In this document: in pieces, positions 52,763-62,140 of the stretch
How positions within the stretch are numbered: the stretch's first letter is position 1
How the letters are laid out: every line of letters begins with the position of its first letter
Assembly: GCA_963840275.1 (NCBI GenBank)
Contig: CAWIYK010000005.1
Location: forward strand, 310,001-374,000
DNA: 64,000 bases
DNA from: Actinophytocola sp963840275
GTDB taxonomy: Bacteria; Actinomycetota; Actinomycetes; Mycobacteriales; Pseudonocardiaceae
Reading direction: 5' to 3'
The notes under the pieces: generated by a model
The model's input: the letters and a program-made list of their open reading frames with translations, nothing else
Told to the model about the DNA's origin: nothing
Databases searched by the model: none
Position numbers and translations under genes: made by a program

Positions 52763-55700
52763 TTGTCGCACCACCGATCACTCGCCATGGCCGTTGTCGT
52801 GGCCGCCGTGCTCACTCTCGGCGCGCCGGCGCAGGCCGCTTCCGCCGCACCGTTGCGGCCGGGACAGCTCGTCGTGGTGGCCGGGCTCGGCGCGGCCGGT
52901 TTCTCCGGCGACGGCGGGCCGGCGCGGGACGCCCGGATCACCGCGGCGCGGATCTCGGTCAGCCAGGACGGGTCGGTCTATCTGAACGACCAGGATCGGG
53001 TGCGGCGGGTGACACCGGACGGCGTGATCGACACCGTCTTCGTCGCCCGCCCCGGCTCCGACGGCGCGGCTCGCGAGATCGTGACCGCCACGGCCGTCAG
53101 CCCGGACGGCACGCTGTACGCGACCGTCGAGACCGACGGCGAGCGGCAGCTCCGCCGGATCGACCGTGGCGGCACGGTGAGCGTGCTCGCCGGCGAGCGC
53201 GAGCTCGGCACCGCCGGGACCAGCGAAGGCACTGACGACGTCGCGGTCGACGGCGCGGGCAACGCCTACCTGTACGACGGGACCACCAAGCGCGTGGTGC
53301 GCGTCGACCCGGCCGGCACCGTCACTCCGGTGGGCGACACGGCGCTCGGCTTCGCCAGGGTGCGGCTGGCGGTCGGCGGCGACGGAACCCTGTACCTGAC
53401 GGAGGACGTGGAGCTGCGAGGCGATCGAGGCAGCAGCTCGCTGTACGCCCTCGGCGCGACCGGCCCGCCGCGCGCGGTCGTCACCATGGAACGCCCGCCG
53501 ACCGGCCCGGCCGTGGCCCCCGACGGGACCGTGTACTTCATCGACCAGGAACGTCGGCAGATCATGCGGGTCGGCAAGGACGGCACCGCCGTGCCGGTCA
53601 CCCCGGCCCTGGACGGCCTGTTCGACGGTGACCTCGCGGTCGGGCCGGACGGCGACGTGTACTTCACCTACGGCGAGTCGCGCACCGAGACCAGCCAGGT
53701 GTTCCGCCTGGTACAGCACGGCCAACCGACGCCTGCCGAGCCGGCCTCGCCAACCGGGTCGGCGTGGGCGAAGGACAAGCCCGGCACCGTGCACACGGTC
53801 GCCGGCTCCGGCGCGCGCCCGCCGGCCGCCAAGGCCTCGACCGTCCGGGAGCGCGACGGGGGAGTCGGCGGGATCGCGCTCGGTGGGGACGGCACGGTCT
53901 ACGTCACCGAGCCGGCCCGCAACCAGGTGCGCGCGGTCGCGCCGGACGGCACCGTGCGGCGGTTCGCCGGCACCGGGGCGAGGGGTGACACCGACGGCGA
54001 GTACAAGGACGAAGCGGCGGACGAGGTCGTGCTGAACCAGCCGTCCGGGGTCGCGACGGCGCCGGACGGCTCGGTCTACGTCACCGCCAACGGCAGGCTG
54101 TACCGGGTGGACTCCCACGGAGTCATCGGCACGGTCGACACCAACGTGCGGACGGCCTCCCTCGAAGGGCCGCGGCTGGTGGCCACCGACGCCGCCGGCG
54201 CGGTCTACTTCGCCGACTACGAGTCCATCCAGAAGGTCGACGCCGGTGGCCGGCGGCTGGTCGTCGGGTACAGCCCGGAAGCCGACGAGGACACCGTCCC
54301 CGCCCACCGGGCGCTGCTGCGTGACGTGCGTTGGCTCGCGGTCGGCGCGGACGGCTCGGTCTACTTCGTTCAGGACGCCGGCAACGCCCTCGAGGTGGCG
54401 CGGCCGGACGGCACGCTGGACGTCGTCACGGGTGGTCCGGTCGCGGGGTTCGCCGGCGACGGCCTCACCGCCGACCAGGCCATGCTCAACAACGCCGTCG
54501 GCGTCACCGTGGGCCCGGACGGCGCGCGCTACGTCGCCGACACCTACAACAACCGCGTCCGCCGCGTCGACGCGCGCGGCGTCGTCAGCACGGTCGCCGG
54601 CACCGGACAGCACACCGACAACGGCGACAGCGGGCCCGCGACCAAGGCCGCGCTCGCCGACCCGACCGGCGTCGCGGTCGGCGCGGACGGCACGCTCTAC
54701 GTCCTCACCGGCACCGACCTGGTCCGTGCCGTCGCCCCGGACGGCATCATCCGCACCGTGGCCGACCTCGATCCGATGTCGTCCCGGCGGGCGACCGACG
54801 TCCCCTTCGGCAGTCTCGACTCGTTCGCGGTCGGGGTGGACGGCACGATCCACGTGGCCAGTGCGACCGGGCTGTACTCGACCCGACCGAACGGCGACCT
54901 GCGGCCGTTCACGATGGACCCGCCGCTGATCACCTACGCCAAGTACGGTCCGACCCTCCCGCCGGAGGGCGCGCCGCTCGCCGCCGGACCGGACGGCTCG
55001 CTCTACCTGGTGCCGAACGCGGCGCTGCGGGTCGGTCCGGACGGCTCGGTGGTGACGCTGCTCGGCGGTGGCATGAGCAACCGGATGGCCGACCTGCCGC
55101 CCGAGGACTGGTCGTCACCGACGCAGTACACCTTCCACGAGGGCGATCCGGGGGACCTCGCCGTCGCGGCGGACGGCACGTTGTACCTGAGCTCCGTGCA
55201 CGGTCTCTACTCGCTGAACCAGGACGGCACACTCGAGGTGGTGCTGAAGCCGAAGGACTACGAGTCGTTCCGCGGCATCGGGCTCGATCCGGACGGCGAG
55301 CTGTACGTGGTCATCAACTACGGCGGCGTGCACCGGGTGGTGGACGGGAAGACCCAACCCGTGGTTCGCAAGGCCTACGGCCAGAACCAACAGCAGGCGA
55401 AGTTCGACACCACGCTCGAGGATCCGAAGGATGTCGCGTTCACCTCGGACGGGACGATGTTCGTCAGCGCGGGCCGGGAGATCCGTCGATTCTCCCCGAA
55501 CGGCGACATCGCCACCGTCTACCGCGGCGACAAGGGCCCGGTGACCGAACTCGACGTGGGTCCGGGCGACGACCTCTACTTCCTGCAACCGGACACCGAC
55601 CAGGTGCGGGTCCTGGTCAAGGCCGCCGACGCGCCGGCGTTGCCCGACCCGGGTTCAGCGGGGTCCGTCACGCTCGGCATCGTCATCTGTGGCGCGATCG

Positions 55701-55780
55701 TCGTCCTGATCGGCGCGGGCGTGCTCGTGATGCGGGCGCGGCGGCGTGGCCGGCCCGTCCCGGCCGGCGGCGACGACTGA
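52763..55780 (+). CDS. Large secreted NHL-repeat propeller protein with C-terminal membrane anchor
   Basis: A precursor of about 1005 residues. The N-terminus is a signal peptide (HHRSLAMAVVVAAVLTLGAP AQA region). The body consists of many NHL-type propeller blades (for example GVTVGPDGARYVADTYNNRV, GVAVGADGTLYVLTGTDLV) with repeated Gly-Asp-Gly-Gly-Pro-Ala segments, likely two or three propellers. The C-terminus has one membrane helix (VTLGIVICGAIVVLIGAGVLVM) and a basic tail. A surface-exposed binding scaffold is inferred. TTG 52763 is chosen for the GGGGG upstream; ATG 52787 is an alternative. Confidence 0.82.
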   Translation: MSHHRSLAMAVVVAAVLTLGAPAQAASAAPLRPGQLVVVAGLGAAGFSGDGGPARDARITAARISVSQDGSVYLNDQDRVRRVTPDGVIDTVFVARPGSDGAAREIVTATAVSPDGTLYATVETDGERQLRRIDRGGTVSVLAGERELGTAGTSEGTDDVAVDGAGNAYLYDGTTKRVVRVDPAGTVTPVGDTALGFARVRLAVGGDGTLYLTEDVELRGDRGSSSLYALGATGPPRAVVTMERPPTGPAVAPDGTVYFIDQERRQIMRVGKDGTAVPVTPALDGLFDGDLAVGPDGDVYFTYGESRTETSQVFRLVQHGQPTPAEPASPTGSAWAKDKPGTVHTVAGSGARPPAAKASTVRERDGGVGGIALGGDGTVYVTEPARNQVRAVAPDGTVRRFAGTGARGDTDGEYKDEAADEVVLNQPSGVATAPDGSVYVTANGRLYRVDSHGVIGTVDTNVRTASLEGPRLVATDAAGAVYFADYESIQKVDAGGRRLVVGYSPEADEDTVPAHRALLRDVRWLAVGADGSVYFVQDAGNALEVARPDGTLDVVTGGPVAGFAGDGLTADQAMLNNAVGVTVGPDGARYVADTYNNRVRRVDARGVVSTVAGTGQHTDNGDSGPATKAALADPTGVAVGADGTLYVLTGTDLVRAVAPDGIIRTVADLDPMSSRRATDVPFGSLDSFAVGVDGTIHVASATGLYSTRPNGDLRPFTMDPPLITYAKYGPTLPPEGAPLAAGPDGSLYLVPNAALRVGPDGSVVTLLGGGMSNRMADLPPEDWSSPTQYTFHEGDPGDLAVAADGTLYLSSVHGLYSLNQDGTLEVVLKPKDYESFRGIGLDPDGELYVVINYGGVHRVVDGKTQPVVRKAYGQNQQQAKFDTTLEDPKDVAFTSDGTMFVSAGREIRRFSPNGDIATVYRGDKGPVTELDVGPGDDLYFLQPDTDQVRVLVKAADAPALPDPGSAGSVTLGIVICGAIVVLIGAGVLVMRARRRGRPVPAGGDD

Positions 55781-55793
55781 TGCTCGATACCGG

Positions 55794-56708
55794 TCAGGGT
55801 TGGTAGCCGAGCGGGCCGTCGGGGGCGACGTTGTAGGCCTGGAACAGTGGGTCCGGTGAGCTGACGTCGATGTGGAAGTAGGTCGCGCCCCAGAGTTGGT
55901 TCTGGATGTCGGCGTGGCCGTTGCGGTGGATCATGTCGCTGTAGGCGCGGCACTTCGCCTGCTTCTCCGCGGTCGGGTTGCCGCCGTAGGCGTAGTTCAG
56001 GCCGTACTCGGTGGCGATCCACAGCTTCCCGGGGAAGTGGCCGGTCAGTGCGCCGACGATCTCGTAGACGACCGGGTCGAACGAGGTCGCGCCGTAGAAG
56101 TGGAAGCCGACGAAGTCGCAGCGGTTCACCGCGTCCTTGTAGCGCTGGTTCCAGAACCAGTCGTGGTAGCTGGACGCGCCGGACGGTGCGATGCCCGGGC
56201 TGCAGATCTGGACACCGGGGAAGTTGGCCCGCACCGCGTCGATGGCGGCGTGCAGCGAGTCGGCGTAGGGCTGGATGAAGTCCGTGCCACGGCGCAGGTT
56301 CGGCTCGTTGCCCAGCTCGACGATGAGCCGGTCGGCCGGGCGCACCTGGGTCGACCACTGGTAGAACGGTGCGATCTCGTTCACCACGGCACCCGGGTCG
56401 AGCAGCGACTCGGTGTCACCCGTGCCGGTGCGCACGATCGTGTACGGGGTGAGGTTCGCCAGCGCCAGCTGGAAGTCCGGGTTCTCCCACGGCGCACCCC
56501 AGGTGGCGACCACCTTGGTGAGGTTGTGCCGGCCCTGGGCCACGGCCGACTTGAACTCCTCCCAGCCCGCCGTCAGCAGGGGGCCGTGGTACTTGCCGAT
56601 GGCCGCGGCGGCCGTCGGGCTGGTGACCAGTGGCGCCGCCGCGGCGGCGAGCCCGGCGCCGGCCGCGAGCGCGCCGAAGCGGCGTCGGCTGAAGGTGTTC
56701 TCTGCCAT
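55794..56708 (-). CDS. Tat-exported glycoside hydrolase-like protein (TIM barrel)
   Basis: A 304-residue precursor with a twin-arginine signal (SRRRFGALAAGAGLAAAAAP). The mature part looks like a clan GH-A barrel: VELGNEPNL supplies the acid/base Glu, IATEYGLNYA the nucleophile Glu, and VGFHFYGAT lies between. The exact family (GH5- or GH39-like) cannot be assigned. Polysaccharide degradation outside the cell is likely. ATG 56708 gives the Tat signal at the N-terminus. Confidence 0.82.
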   Translation of the reverse strand: MAENTFSRRRFGALAAGAGLAAAAAPLVTSPTAAAAIGKYHGPLLTAGWEEFKSAVAQGRHNLTKVVATWGAPWENPDFQLALANLTPYTIVRTGTGDTESLLDPGAVVNEIAPFYQWSTQVRPADRLIVELGNEPNLRRGTDFIQPYADSLHAAIDAVRANFPGVQICSPGIAPSGASSYHDWFWNQRYKDAVNRCDFVGFHFYGATSFDPVVYEIVGALTGHFPGKLWIATEYGLNYAYGGNPTAEKQAKCRAYSDMIHRNGHADIQNQLWGATYFHIDVSSPDPLFQAYNVAPDGPLGYQP

Positions 56709-56929
56709 GGTGTTTCTCCCCGACGAAGCAACTACCCGATGGGACCGTCGGTACTGTGCCACGGCCGGGCGCCTGGCACGTCGGCCAACCGCTGAGGCGG
56801 GATAGGCCTTTCAGGCCGCGCCGAAAGTCGCGTCACCCGGATGCCTGCCTTTGCCGGTACTGCCGGGAAGGTCGACTGGTTAGTGTTTTTCCGACCTTCC
56901 GTTTTCCCCCTGCTCGAAAGGCCGTGCTG

Positions 56930-57856
56930 ATGCGATTGTCCCGGCTCTTGTCGATGGTGGTGGCCGCCCTGGTCGCCACGCTCCTGCTCGCCCCGCAGGC
57001 GAGCGCACTGCCCGCATGGCCGAACGTGGCGCAGGGCGCCAGCGGCCCGAACGTGACGACGGTGCAGTACCTGCTCCGCCACCACAGCCACAGCGTCGCC
57101 GCGGACGGCGCGTTCGGGCCGGCCACCACGTCGGCCGTGGTGTCGTTCCAGAGCGCGCACGGCCTCACGGCCGACGGGTCCGTTGGCTCGCAGACCTGGC
57201 CGGCCCTTGTCGTCGCGGTCCGTCAGGGCAGTGCCGGTGACGCGGTGCGCGCGGCGCAGACCCAGCTCAACCGGTACGGCGCGGGCCTCGCCGTGGACGG
57301 GCAGTTCGGCGCTGGCACCGAACGTGCGGTGCGCGACTTCCAGGGCGCGCACGGGCTCTCGGCGGACGGTCTGGTCGGCGCGCAGACCTGGCAGACCCTG
57401 GTCGGCGGCGGAAGCGAGAACCCGGGCGGCTACGCGCTGCCGCTGGCCCGCTCGGCGGCGGGGCGCGCGGACTACGCCGCCTCGCACTGGAACAGCACCC
57501 CCGCGGTCGACCTGATGGTGTCCTACGTGCCCGCCTACGCGATCACCGCCACCGTCGCCGACCACTACGACAGCGCGTCCTGCGGGACCGGCCTGCGCCT
57601 GCTGCTGCCCGACGGCGCCCGCTTCGTCTACTGCCACCTCTCGGCCCGCTCGGTGGCCGACGGCGCGTCGGTGAGCGCGGGAACCCAGGTCGGCACCACC
57701 GGGAACACCGGCAACTCCGGCGCACCGCACCTGCACGTCGAGATCCGCACCTCGGACGGCGTCGCCCACTGCCCGCAGGCGCTCCTGCTGGCGATCTACG
57801 ACGGCGTGCCGCCGCCGAGCCTGTCGAGCCTCCCGACGACGGGCTGCACCGGATAA
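56930..57856 (+). CDS. Secreted cell-wall hydrolase: two PG-binding domains plus M23 peptidase
   Basis: A 308-residue precursor with a signal peptide (LLSMVVAALVATLLLAPQASA). Two peptidoglycan-binding type 1 domains follow (VQYLLRHHSHSVAADGAFGP, then GLAVDGQFGAGTERAVRDFQ), and a C-terminal M23 domain with HWNSTPAVDLM, FVYCHLS and NSGAPHLHVEI (HxH). It should cut peptidoglycan cross-bridges. ATG 56930 sits behind GAAAGG. A strong hairpin terminator follows seven bases after the stop. Confidence 0.9.
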   Translation: MRLSRLLSMVVAALVATLLLAPQASALPAWPNVAQGASGPNVTTVQYLLRHHSHSVAADGAFGPATTSAVVSFQSAHGLTADGSVGSQTWPALVVAVRQGSAGDAVRAAQTQLNRYGAGLAVDGQFGAGTERAVRDFQGAHGLSADGLVGAQTWQTLVGGGSENPGGYALPLARSAAGRADYAASHWNSTPAVDLMVSYVPAYAITATVADHYDSASCGTGLRLLLPDGARFVYCHLSARSVADGASVSAGTQVGTTGNTGNSGAPHLHVEIRTSDGVAHCPQALLLAIYDGVPPPSLSSLPTTGCTG

Positions 57857-57862
57857 CCGGAC

Positions 57863-57897
57863 ACCCTCGCCCCCGGTCGACAACCGGGGGCGAGGGT
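57863..57897 (+). terminator. Strong hairpin terminator after the M23 gene
   Basis: ACCCTCGCCCCCGG and CCGGGGGCGAGGGT form a perfect 14-bp GC-rich stem with a 7-base loop (TCGACAA), starting seven bases after the stop codon. There is no U-tract, as is common for actinomycete terminators. Confidence 0.85.
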
Positions 57898-58181
57898 GGT
57901 CAGGTGCGGCTCGCGAGGTCGTCGAGTTCGCGGCGGACCTGGCAGCATCCGGCGTGGACAGTGAGGTGCCGGGCTCGGTCTGCTCGCCCGGTTCGAGACG
58001 TCGGCGGACATCCCGACGTGATCTGGCTGCCGCTGCGGGACGCGGACCCGGTGCGGCTGTGCCTGACCCAGCGCCAGGACAGCCAGCCCTCCCGGTCCGC
58101 GCCCGCGGCCAGGCTGGCAGGTGGCGAGGGAGGTAACGGCGGGCCCTCCCTCGTGCGGACGCCCGCTCCTAGCGTGAAGGT
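57898..58181 (+). other. Non-coding gap, possible LysR remnant
   Basis: No intact gene. A short plus-strand stretch (DVIWLPLRDADPVRLCLTQR, about 58017-58076) resembles the last strand of a LysR effector domain, but nothing upstream continues it. It may be a scrap of the regulator that once accompanied the broken reductase downstream; this is a weak match. Confidence 0.3.
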
Positions 58182-58671
58182 ATGGGTATGACTCTCACGT
58201 GGAACAACGGTGTCGAGATGCCGACGCTGGGTTTCGGTGTGCAACTTCATGCCCGACCACCTCGACGACCTGCTGAAGAACGCGTCGGTCGTGCCCGCGG
58301 TCAACCAGGTCGAGGTGCACCCGTACTTCTCGCAGCCGGCGGTGCTGGCGGCCGACGCCGCGCACGGCGTCGTGTCGCAGGCGTGGTCGCCGATCGGCGG
58401 GATCACCTTCTAGTCCATCGCCGGCATCGCGAAGACACACGGCAGGACGGCGGCCCAGGTGATGTTGCGCTGGCACCTGCGGCGGGGCCGGTCGGCGATC
58501 CCGAAGTCGACCCGCCCGAAGCGGATCGCCGAGAACTTCGACGTGTTCGACTTCGAGCTCACCGAGGCCGAGCTCGCCGCGATCGACGGCCTCGACCAGG
58601 GTGTGCGCCGAGGCCCCGAGCCGGACGCGATCACCCTGGAGACGTTCGGGCGGGCGATTCCCGAGGCGTGA
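58182..58671 (+). pseudogene. Aldo/keto reductase with internal deletion and nonsense codon
   Basis: The start encodes the family N-terminus (LTWNNGVEMPTLGFGV). The next recognisable block, in another frame, is SVCNFMPDHLDDLL, normally about 130 residues later, so the region with catalytic Asp, Tyr and Lys is deleted. The frame then runs through NQVEVHPYFSQ and SQAWSPIGG to a TAG at 58411-58413, and continues beyond it with GIAKTHGRTAAQVMLRWHL to the normal C-terminus at 58671. It cannot make an active enzyme. Confidence 0.85.
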
Positions 58672-58740
58672 GCGTCCGAACGGGCCTGGTGTTGTGGGGG
58701 TCGGGGCGGCTCGGCGCGTCGGATGTGCTGTGCTGACGGT

Positions 58741-59592
58741 GTGGCTACCAACGAGCGACCGCGTATCGGCCTCCGTCGGGTGCGGTTCGGCATGGCCGAG
58801 CTGGCAAGGGATCCCGAGCGGCCGAGTGGATGGCTGTTGAGTGTGGGTGGGCTGGCCCAGTCCTACGTGGACGTCGAGGATCCCACCTACCTCAGGTTTT
58901 CCTACCTGCGGCATACCGCCGTCGCCCTGCATTGTGTTACCGGGCCGGGGGTGCCGCTGACCGCGGTGCACATCGGCGGCGGGGCGTGCACGCTGCCGCG
59001 CTACCTGGCGGCGACCCGGCCGGGTTCGGCGCAGGTGGCGGTCGACGCGGACGGCGAGCTGGTGGACCTGGTGCGTACCGAGTTCGCCATCGACGAGATA
59101 CCCGGTCTCGCGGTGCGGGTCGGCGACGGTCGGGAGTATCTCCACACGCATGCCGCGGCGTCGGCCGACCTCGTGGTGGTGGACGCCTACCAGCGGAGCT
59201 CGTGTGTCGGCGGGGTGGTGACCGTCGAGGCCGCCCGCCAGGCCGCCGGTCTGCTGCGTCCGGGTGGGGTCGCGGTGGTCAACGTGATCGACGCCCCCGG
59301 GTTGCACTTCGCTCGTCGCGTCGTGGCGACCATGACGTCGGTGCACGACTCGGTGGTGCTGCTCGCCGAGCCCGACATGTTGACCGGCGACTCGAACGCC
59401 AACCTCGTCCTCATCGGCGCCCGCGCGCTGCCGACCGACGCGATCGCCAGTCTCGCCGCGATCACCGCGCCGGCCGCGACCTGCCTGTACGGTGCCTCCC
59501 TCGCCGACTTCCAGGCGACGGCCGAGCCCCTGACCGACGACGAGCCGGTTGACGGCCCGAGTCTGTCGCATCGCGTGGACGCCCGCGGCTGA
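58741..59592 (+). CDS. Spermidine-synthase-like SAM-fold protein
   Basis: A 283-residue protein with the class I Rossmann fold of polyamine-synthase-like proteins: TAVHIGGGACTLPRYLA (motif I), VAVDADGELVDL (motif II), VGDGREYLHTH and LVVVDAYQRSS, the catalytic Asp region. Stand-alone members in actinomycetes are of unknown function and may be methyltransferases. GTG at 58741 gives the expected start. Convergent with the next methyltransferase gene. Confidence 0.82.
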   Translation: MATNERPRIGLRRVRFGMAELARDPERPSGWLLSVGGLAQSYVDVEDPTYLRFSYLRHTAVALHCVTGPGVPLTAVHIGGGACTLPRYLAATRPGSAQVAVDADGELVDLVRTEFAIDEIPGLAVRVGDGREYLHTHAAASADLVVVDAYQRSSCVGGVVTVEAARQAAGLLRPGGVAVVNVIDAPGLHFARRVVATMTSVHDSVVLLAEPDMLTGDSNANLVLIGARALPTDAIASLAAITAPAATCLYGASLADFQATAEPLTDDEPVDGPSLSHRVDARG

Positions 59593-59601
59593 GGATCGGG
59601 C

Positions 59602-60390
59602 TCACAGCCGCCGGACGCGCAGTACGCCGGTCAGCATCGGGAGGGTGAACTCGCCGTCGGCGGTCTCCGGTTCGCCCGCGAGGAAAGCGCGGATCCGGCC
59701 GAGCGTGGCCTCGTGTTCCGGTGCCGGCAGGACCAGCACTCCCGAGCGCGTCGCGAGCGTCGCGACGAGGGAGTCCGCGGTGCGCCGCTGCCCGTGCGGG
59801 AAGTCGGCCTGCTCCGGCGAGCCGAACCGGGCGGGCCGGTCGTTGTCGGGAAGGTGCAGGCCCGCCGTCGCGGCGCGCCAGCCGCTGAACGTGTCACGCG
59901 GGCCGATGGCCGCGCTGCCGCTGACCCGCTCGAGTCCGGCGACCCAGTCGACCCGGTCGTCCATGACGTTCCACAGGCCGGCCAGGACGCCGCCGGGCGC
60001 GAGGACCCTGGCTATCTCGGGCCCCGCGACGGCCATGTCGAACCAGTGCAGCGCGTTTCCGGCCAGCACGGCGTCGACGGACGCGTCCGGCAGCGGTATC
60101 GCCTCGGCACCACCCGGCAGGGCACGGACGGCCGGCAGCGCGCACCGCAGCTCGGCCAGCATCGCCGGGTCGGGCTCTACCGCGACGACATTCGCGACGT
60201 CTGCGCCCGACGCGACCAGCGTGCCGGTCAGCTTGCCGGTTCCGGCACCGAGGTCGAGCACTCGCGGGCCGGGCGCGGACTCCAGCGCCCAGCGCACCGC
60301 GTCCGACGCGTAGTCCGGGCGGTGCTCGGCGTAGGCGCCCGCCGCCGCGCCGAACGCCGAGGCCAGCCGTAGCCGCGCGTCCCGTTCCAT
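59602..60390 (-). CDS. Class I SAM-dependent methyltransferase
   Basis: A 262-residue protein with motif I VLDLGAGTGKLT, motif II VAVEPDP, PLPDASVDAVLAGNALHWF (motif IV) and LAPGGVLAGLW. This layout is the UbiE/Methyltransf_11 type that acts on small molecules. Substrate unknown. It ends ten bases from the convergent spermidine-synthase-like gene and starts 20 bases from the end of the next gene upstream. Confidence 0.9.
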   Translation of the reverse strand: MERDARLRLASAFGAAAGAYAEHRPDYASDAVRWALESAPGPRVLDLGAGTGKLTGTLVASGADVANVVAVEPDPAMLAELRCALPAVRALPGGAEAIPLPDASVDAVLAGNALHWFDMAVAGPEIARVLAPGGVLAGLWNVMDDRVDWVAGLERVSGSAAIGPRDTFSGWRAATAGLHLPDNDRPARFGSPEQADFPHGQRRTADSLVATLATRSGVLVLPAPEHEATLGRIRAFLAGEPETADGEFTLPMLTGVLRVRRL

Positions 60391-60409
60391 GCCGGCACCC
60401 TAGCTGCCC

Positions 60410-61318
60410 TCAGGAGGTGGTGGCGTCGTTGATCGCGCTGGCGTAGTCGGCGGGTGTGCCGCACTGCTGCATGTCGTCGTAGAGCCACATGAAACCGCCG
60501 GGGATCGCGGCATTCTCGTGCCAGGTGCGCATCTGGGCCGCCACCTGGGCGGGCGAGTTCCCTTCGGCGCAGCCGGAACCGTGGTTGCTCCACAGGCCGG
60601 GGTCGACCGGCCTGCCGAGGGCCTGTGCCCACGCGGCCGGGTCGTTGCCGGCGCCGCCGGCGTAGGCCTGCAGGTACACGCGGTCGACCAGTCCGCCGAG
60701 CTCGCTCGTGACACCCTGCCAGTGGGACTGCGCGGTGTACGGCGCGATCGTGAAGTTGCGGTATCCCATGGCGTTGGCCATCCGCGCGAACTCGACGGTC
60801 GAGGAGACCTCGTAGTGCGACTCGTCGTCGTCGTTGATCGCGTCGGCGCCGGTCGTGTCGAGGAGCGCGCGGAAGTTGCGGTAGAGGATGGTGTCCGGCC
60901 CGGTACCGTCCCGCGTCATGAGGTTGTCGATCGACTCCCAGTCGGCCGTGCCCCACGCGCCCACCGACACCTCGACGCGGTTGACCGACGTCGGCGCCTG
61001 CTTCAGCGTCCGCAACCTGTCGGGCCACCCGGGGTCGCCGACGTACGCCCCGCCGGAGACGACCAGGCGGTCGTTGTAGTACAGGTCGCCGTTGTCGTGG
61101 ACGTGGATGCTCCACAGGATGACCGTGGTGAACCCCGACGAGCGCAGGGTGTCGATCACCGCCTGGCCGCCGTCGTAGAAGGGCCCACCGCCGTAGACCG
61201 CCGACCGGCCGGCGGCGCTCACCTCGGCCGCGGCGGCGGACCGGCCGGCCGGATCACCGGCGGTGGCCCCGACCACGGCCAACGCGCATGCCATCAGAAA
61301 AGCTGACGTCCGCTTCAT
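60410..61318 (-). CDS. Secreted GH18-like (chitinase-fold) protein
   Basis: A 302-residue precursor with signal peptide (SAFLMACALAVVGATAG). The mature part appears to be a TIM barrel; ADAINDDDES resembles the GH18 DxxDxDxE signature, keeping the first Asp, the last Asp and the catalytic Glu but with Asn for the second Asp. VYLQAYAGG and GGFMWLYDD fit later barrel strands. It may be a weak or altered glycosidase. ATG 61318 starts the signal peptide. Confidence 0.75.
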   Translation of the reverse strand: MKRTSAFLMACALAVVGATAGDPAGRSAAAAEVSAAGRSAVYGGGPFYDGGQAVIDTLRSSGFTTVILWSIHVHDNGDLYYNDRLVVSGGAYVGDPGWPDRLRTLKQAPTSVNRVEVSVGAWGTADWESIDNLMTRDGTGPDTILYRNFRALLDTTGADAINDDDESHYEVSSTVEFARMANAMGYRNFTIAPYTAQSHWQGVTSELGGLVDRVYLQAYAGGAGNDPAAWAQALGRPVDPGLWSNHGSGCAEGNSPAQVAAQMRTWHENAAIPGGFMWLYDDMQQCGTPADYASAINDATTS

Positions 61319-61397
61319 CCCCGACGGTCCTTTCCCGCGAACAGCTTGTCTCCCAGCATAAGCGGCTCGGCGGCGTAGACCACGACGCCGAAGTAGG

Positions 61398-62048
61398 TCA
61401 CGTTTGCCGGTTGGACAGGTTCTCGTGGCCGACGAAGGTGAACATCGTCTCGCCACGACGCAGCGGCCGCGGCTGACCGGTGTGGCGGTGCACGCCGACG
61501 CCATACTCCGTGTCCGGAGTGGACAGCCACTCACGGGTGAAACCGTTCTGCTCGAACCATTCGCAGATGAGCGGCACGCGGTCGGGAGCGTCGCGGTGGC
61601 GGGTCCACACGACCGTGCCGCCGGTCGCGCACAACTGGGCGCAGAAGCCGATGGTGCGGTGGATGTCGTCGTCGCTGACGTTGCCGAAGATCCCGCACAT
61701 CAGCACGAGGTCGGCCGGCACGAGGTCCACGTAGTGATCGGTGAGCGCGGCGTCCGCCGTCACCACCTCGACCCCGCGCAGCCCGGCGGCCCGGGCCTCC
61801 TCCCGCGCGACGGCCGTGTTCTCCGGGTCCAGCTCGACCAGCCGCGCCCGGACGTCGTCGCGTCGCGGGTGGTCGGCCAGCACCCCCAGCAGGTCCCGGC
61901 CCTGACCGGCGCACAGGCTCACCACGCGCAGCGGACCCGGCGCGCTGCCGTCCAACGCCACCCCGATCCGCTCCCGCACGACCCGCAGCCGCCGCGCCAT
62001 CCACGAATCCGGCCGGTCGTACTCGTCGTGCCACGCGCGCCAGTCCAC
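61398..62048 (-). CDS. Class I SAM-dependent methyltransferase
   Basis: A 216-residue protein with motif I VVSLCAGQGRDLLG, ARLVELDPENTAVAREEA (motif II), ADLVLMCGIFGNVSD and GGTVVWTRH. It belongs to a branch of methyltransferases found widely in actinomycetes with unknown substrate. The ATG at 62048 has weak ribosome binding context. The 80 bases downstream hold nothing else. Confidence 0.85.
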   Translation of the reverse strand: MDWRAWHDEYDRPDSWMARRLRVVRERIGVALDGSAPGPLRVVSLCAGQGRDLLGVLADHPRRDDVRARLVELDPENTAVAREEARAAGLRGVEVVTADAALTDHYVDLVPADLVLMCGIFGNVSDDDIHRTIGFCAQLCATGGTVVWTRHRDAPDRVPLICEWFEQNGFTREWLSTPDTEYGVGVHRHTGQPRPLRRGETMFTFVGHENLSNRQT

Positions 62049-62140
62049 GAACGAGAAACTAGTCCGCCTCCCCGGGTTTTATGTGTTGGTTGCGTCCCGG
62101 CGCTGGCGCGGCTGCCGAGGTGGATGGTGGCTGGGTGCCG

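Noticed and set aside
57898..58181. LysR regulator fragment
   Set aside because: Only about 20 residues resemble a LysR strand; not enough to call a gene, so kept as a remark in the gap entry.
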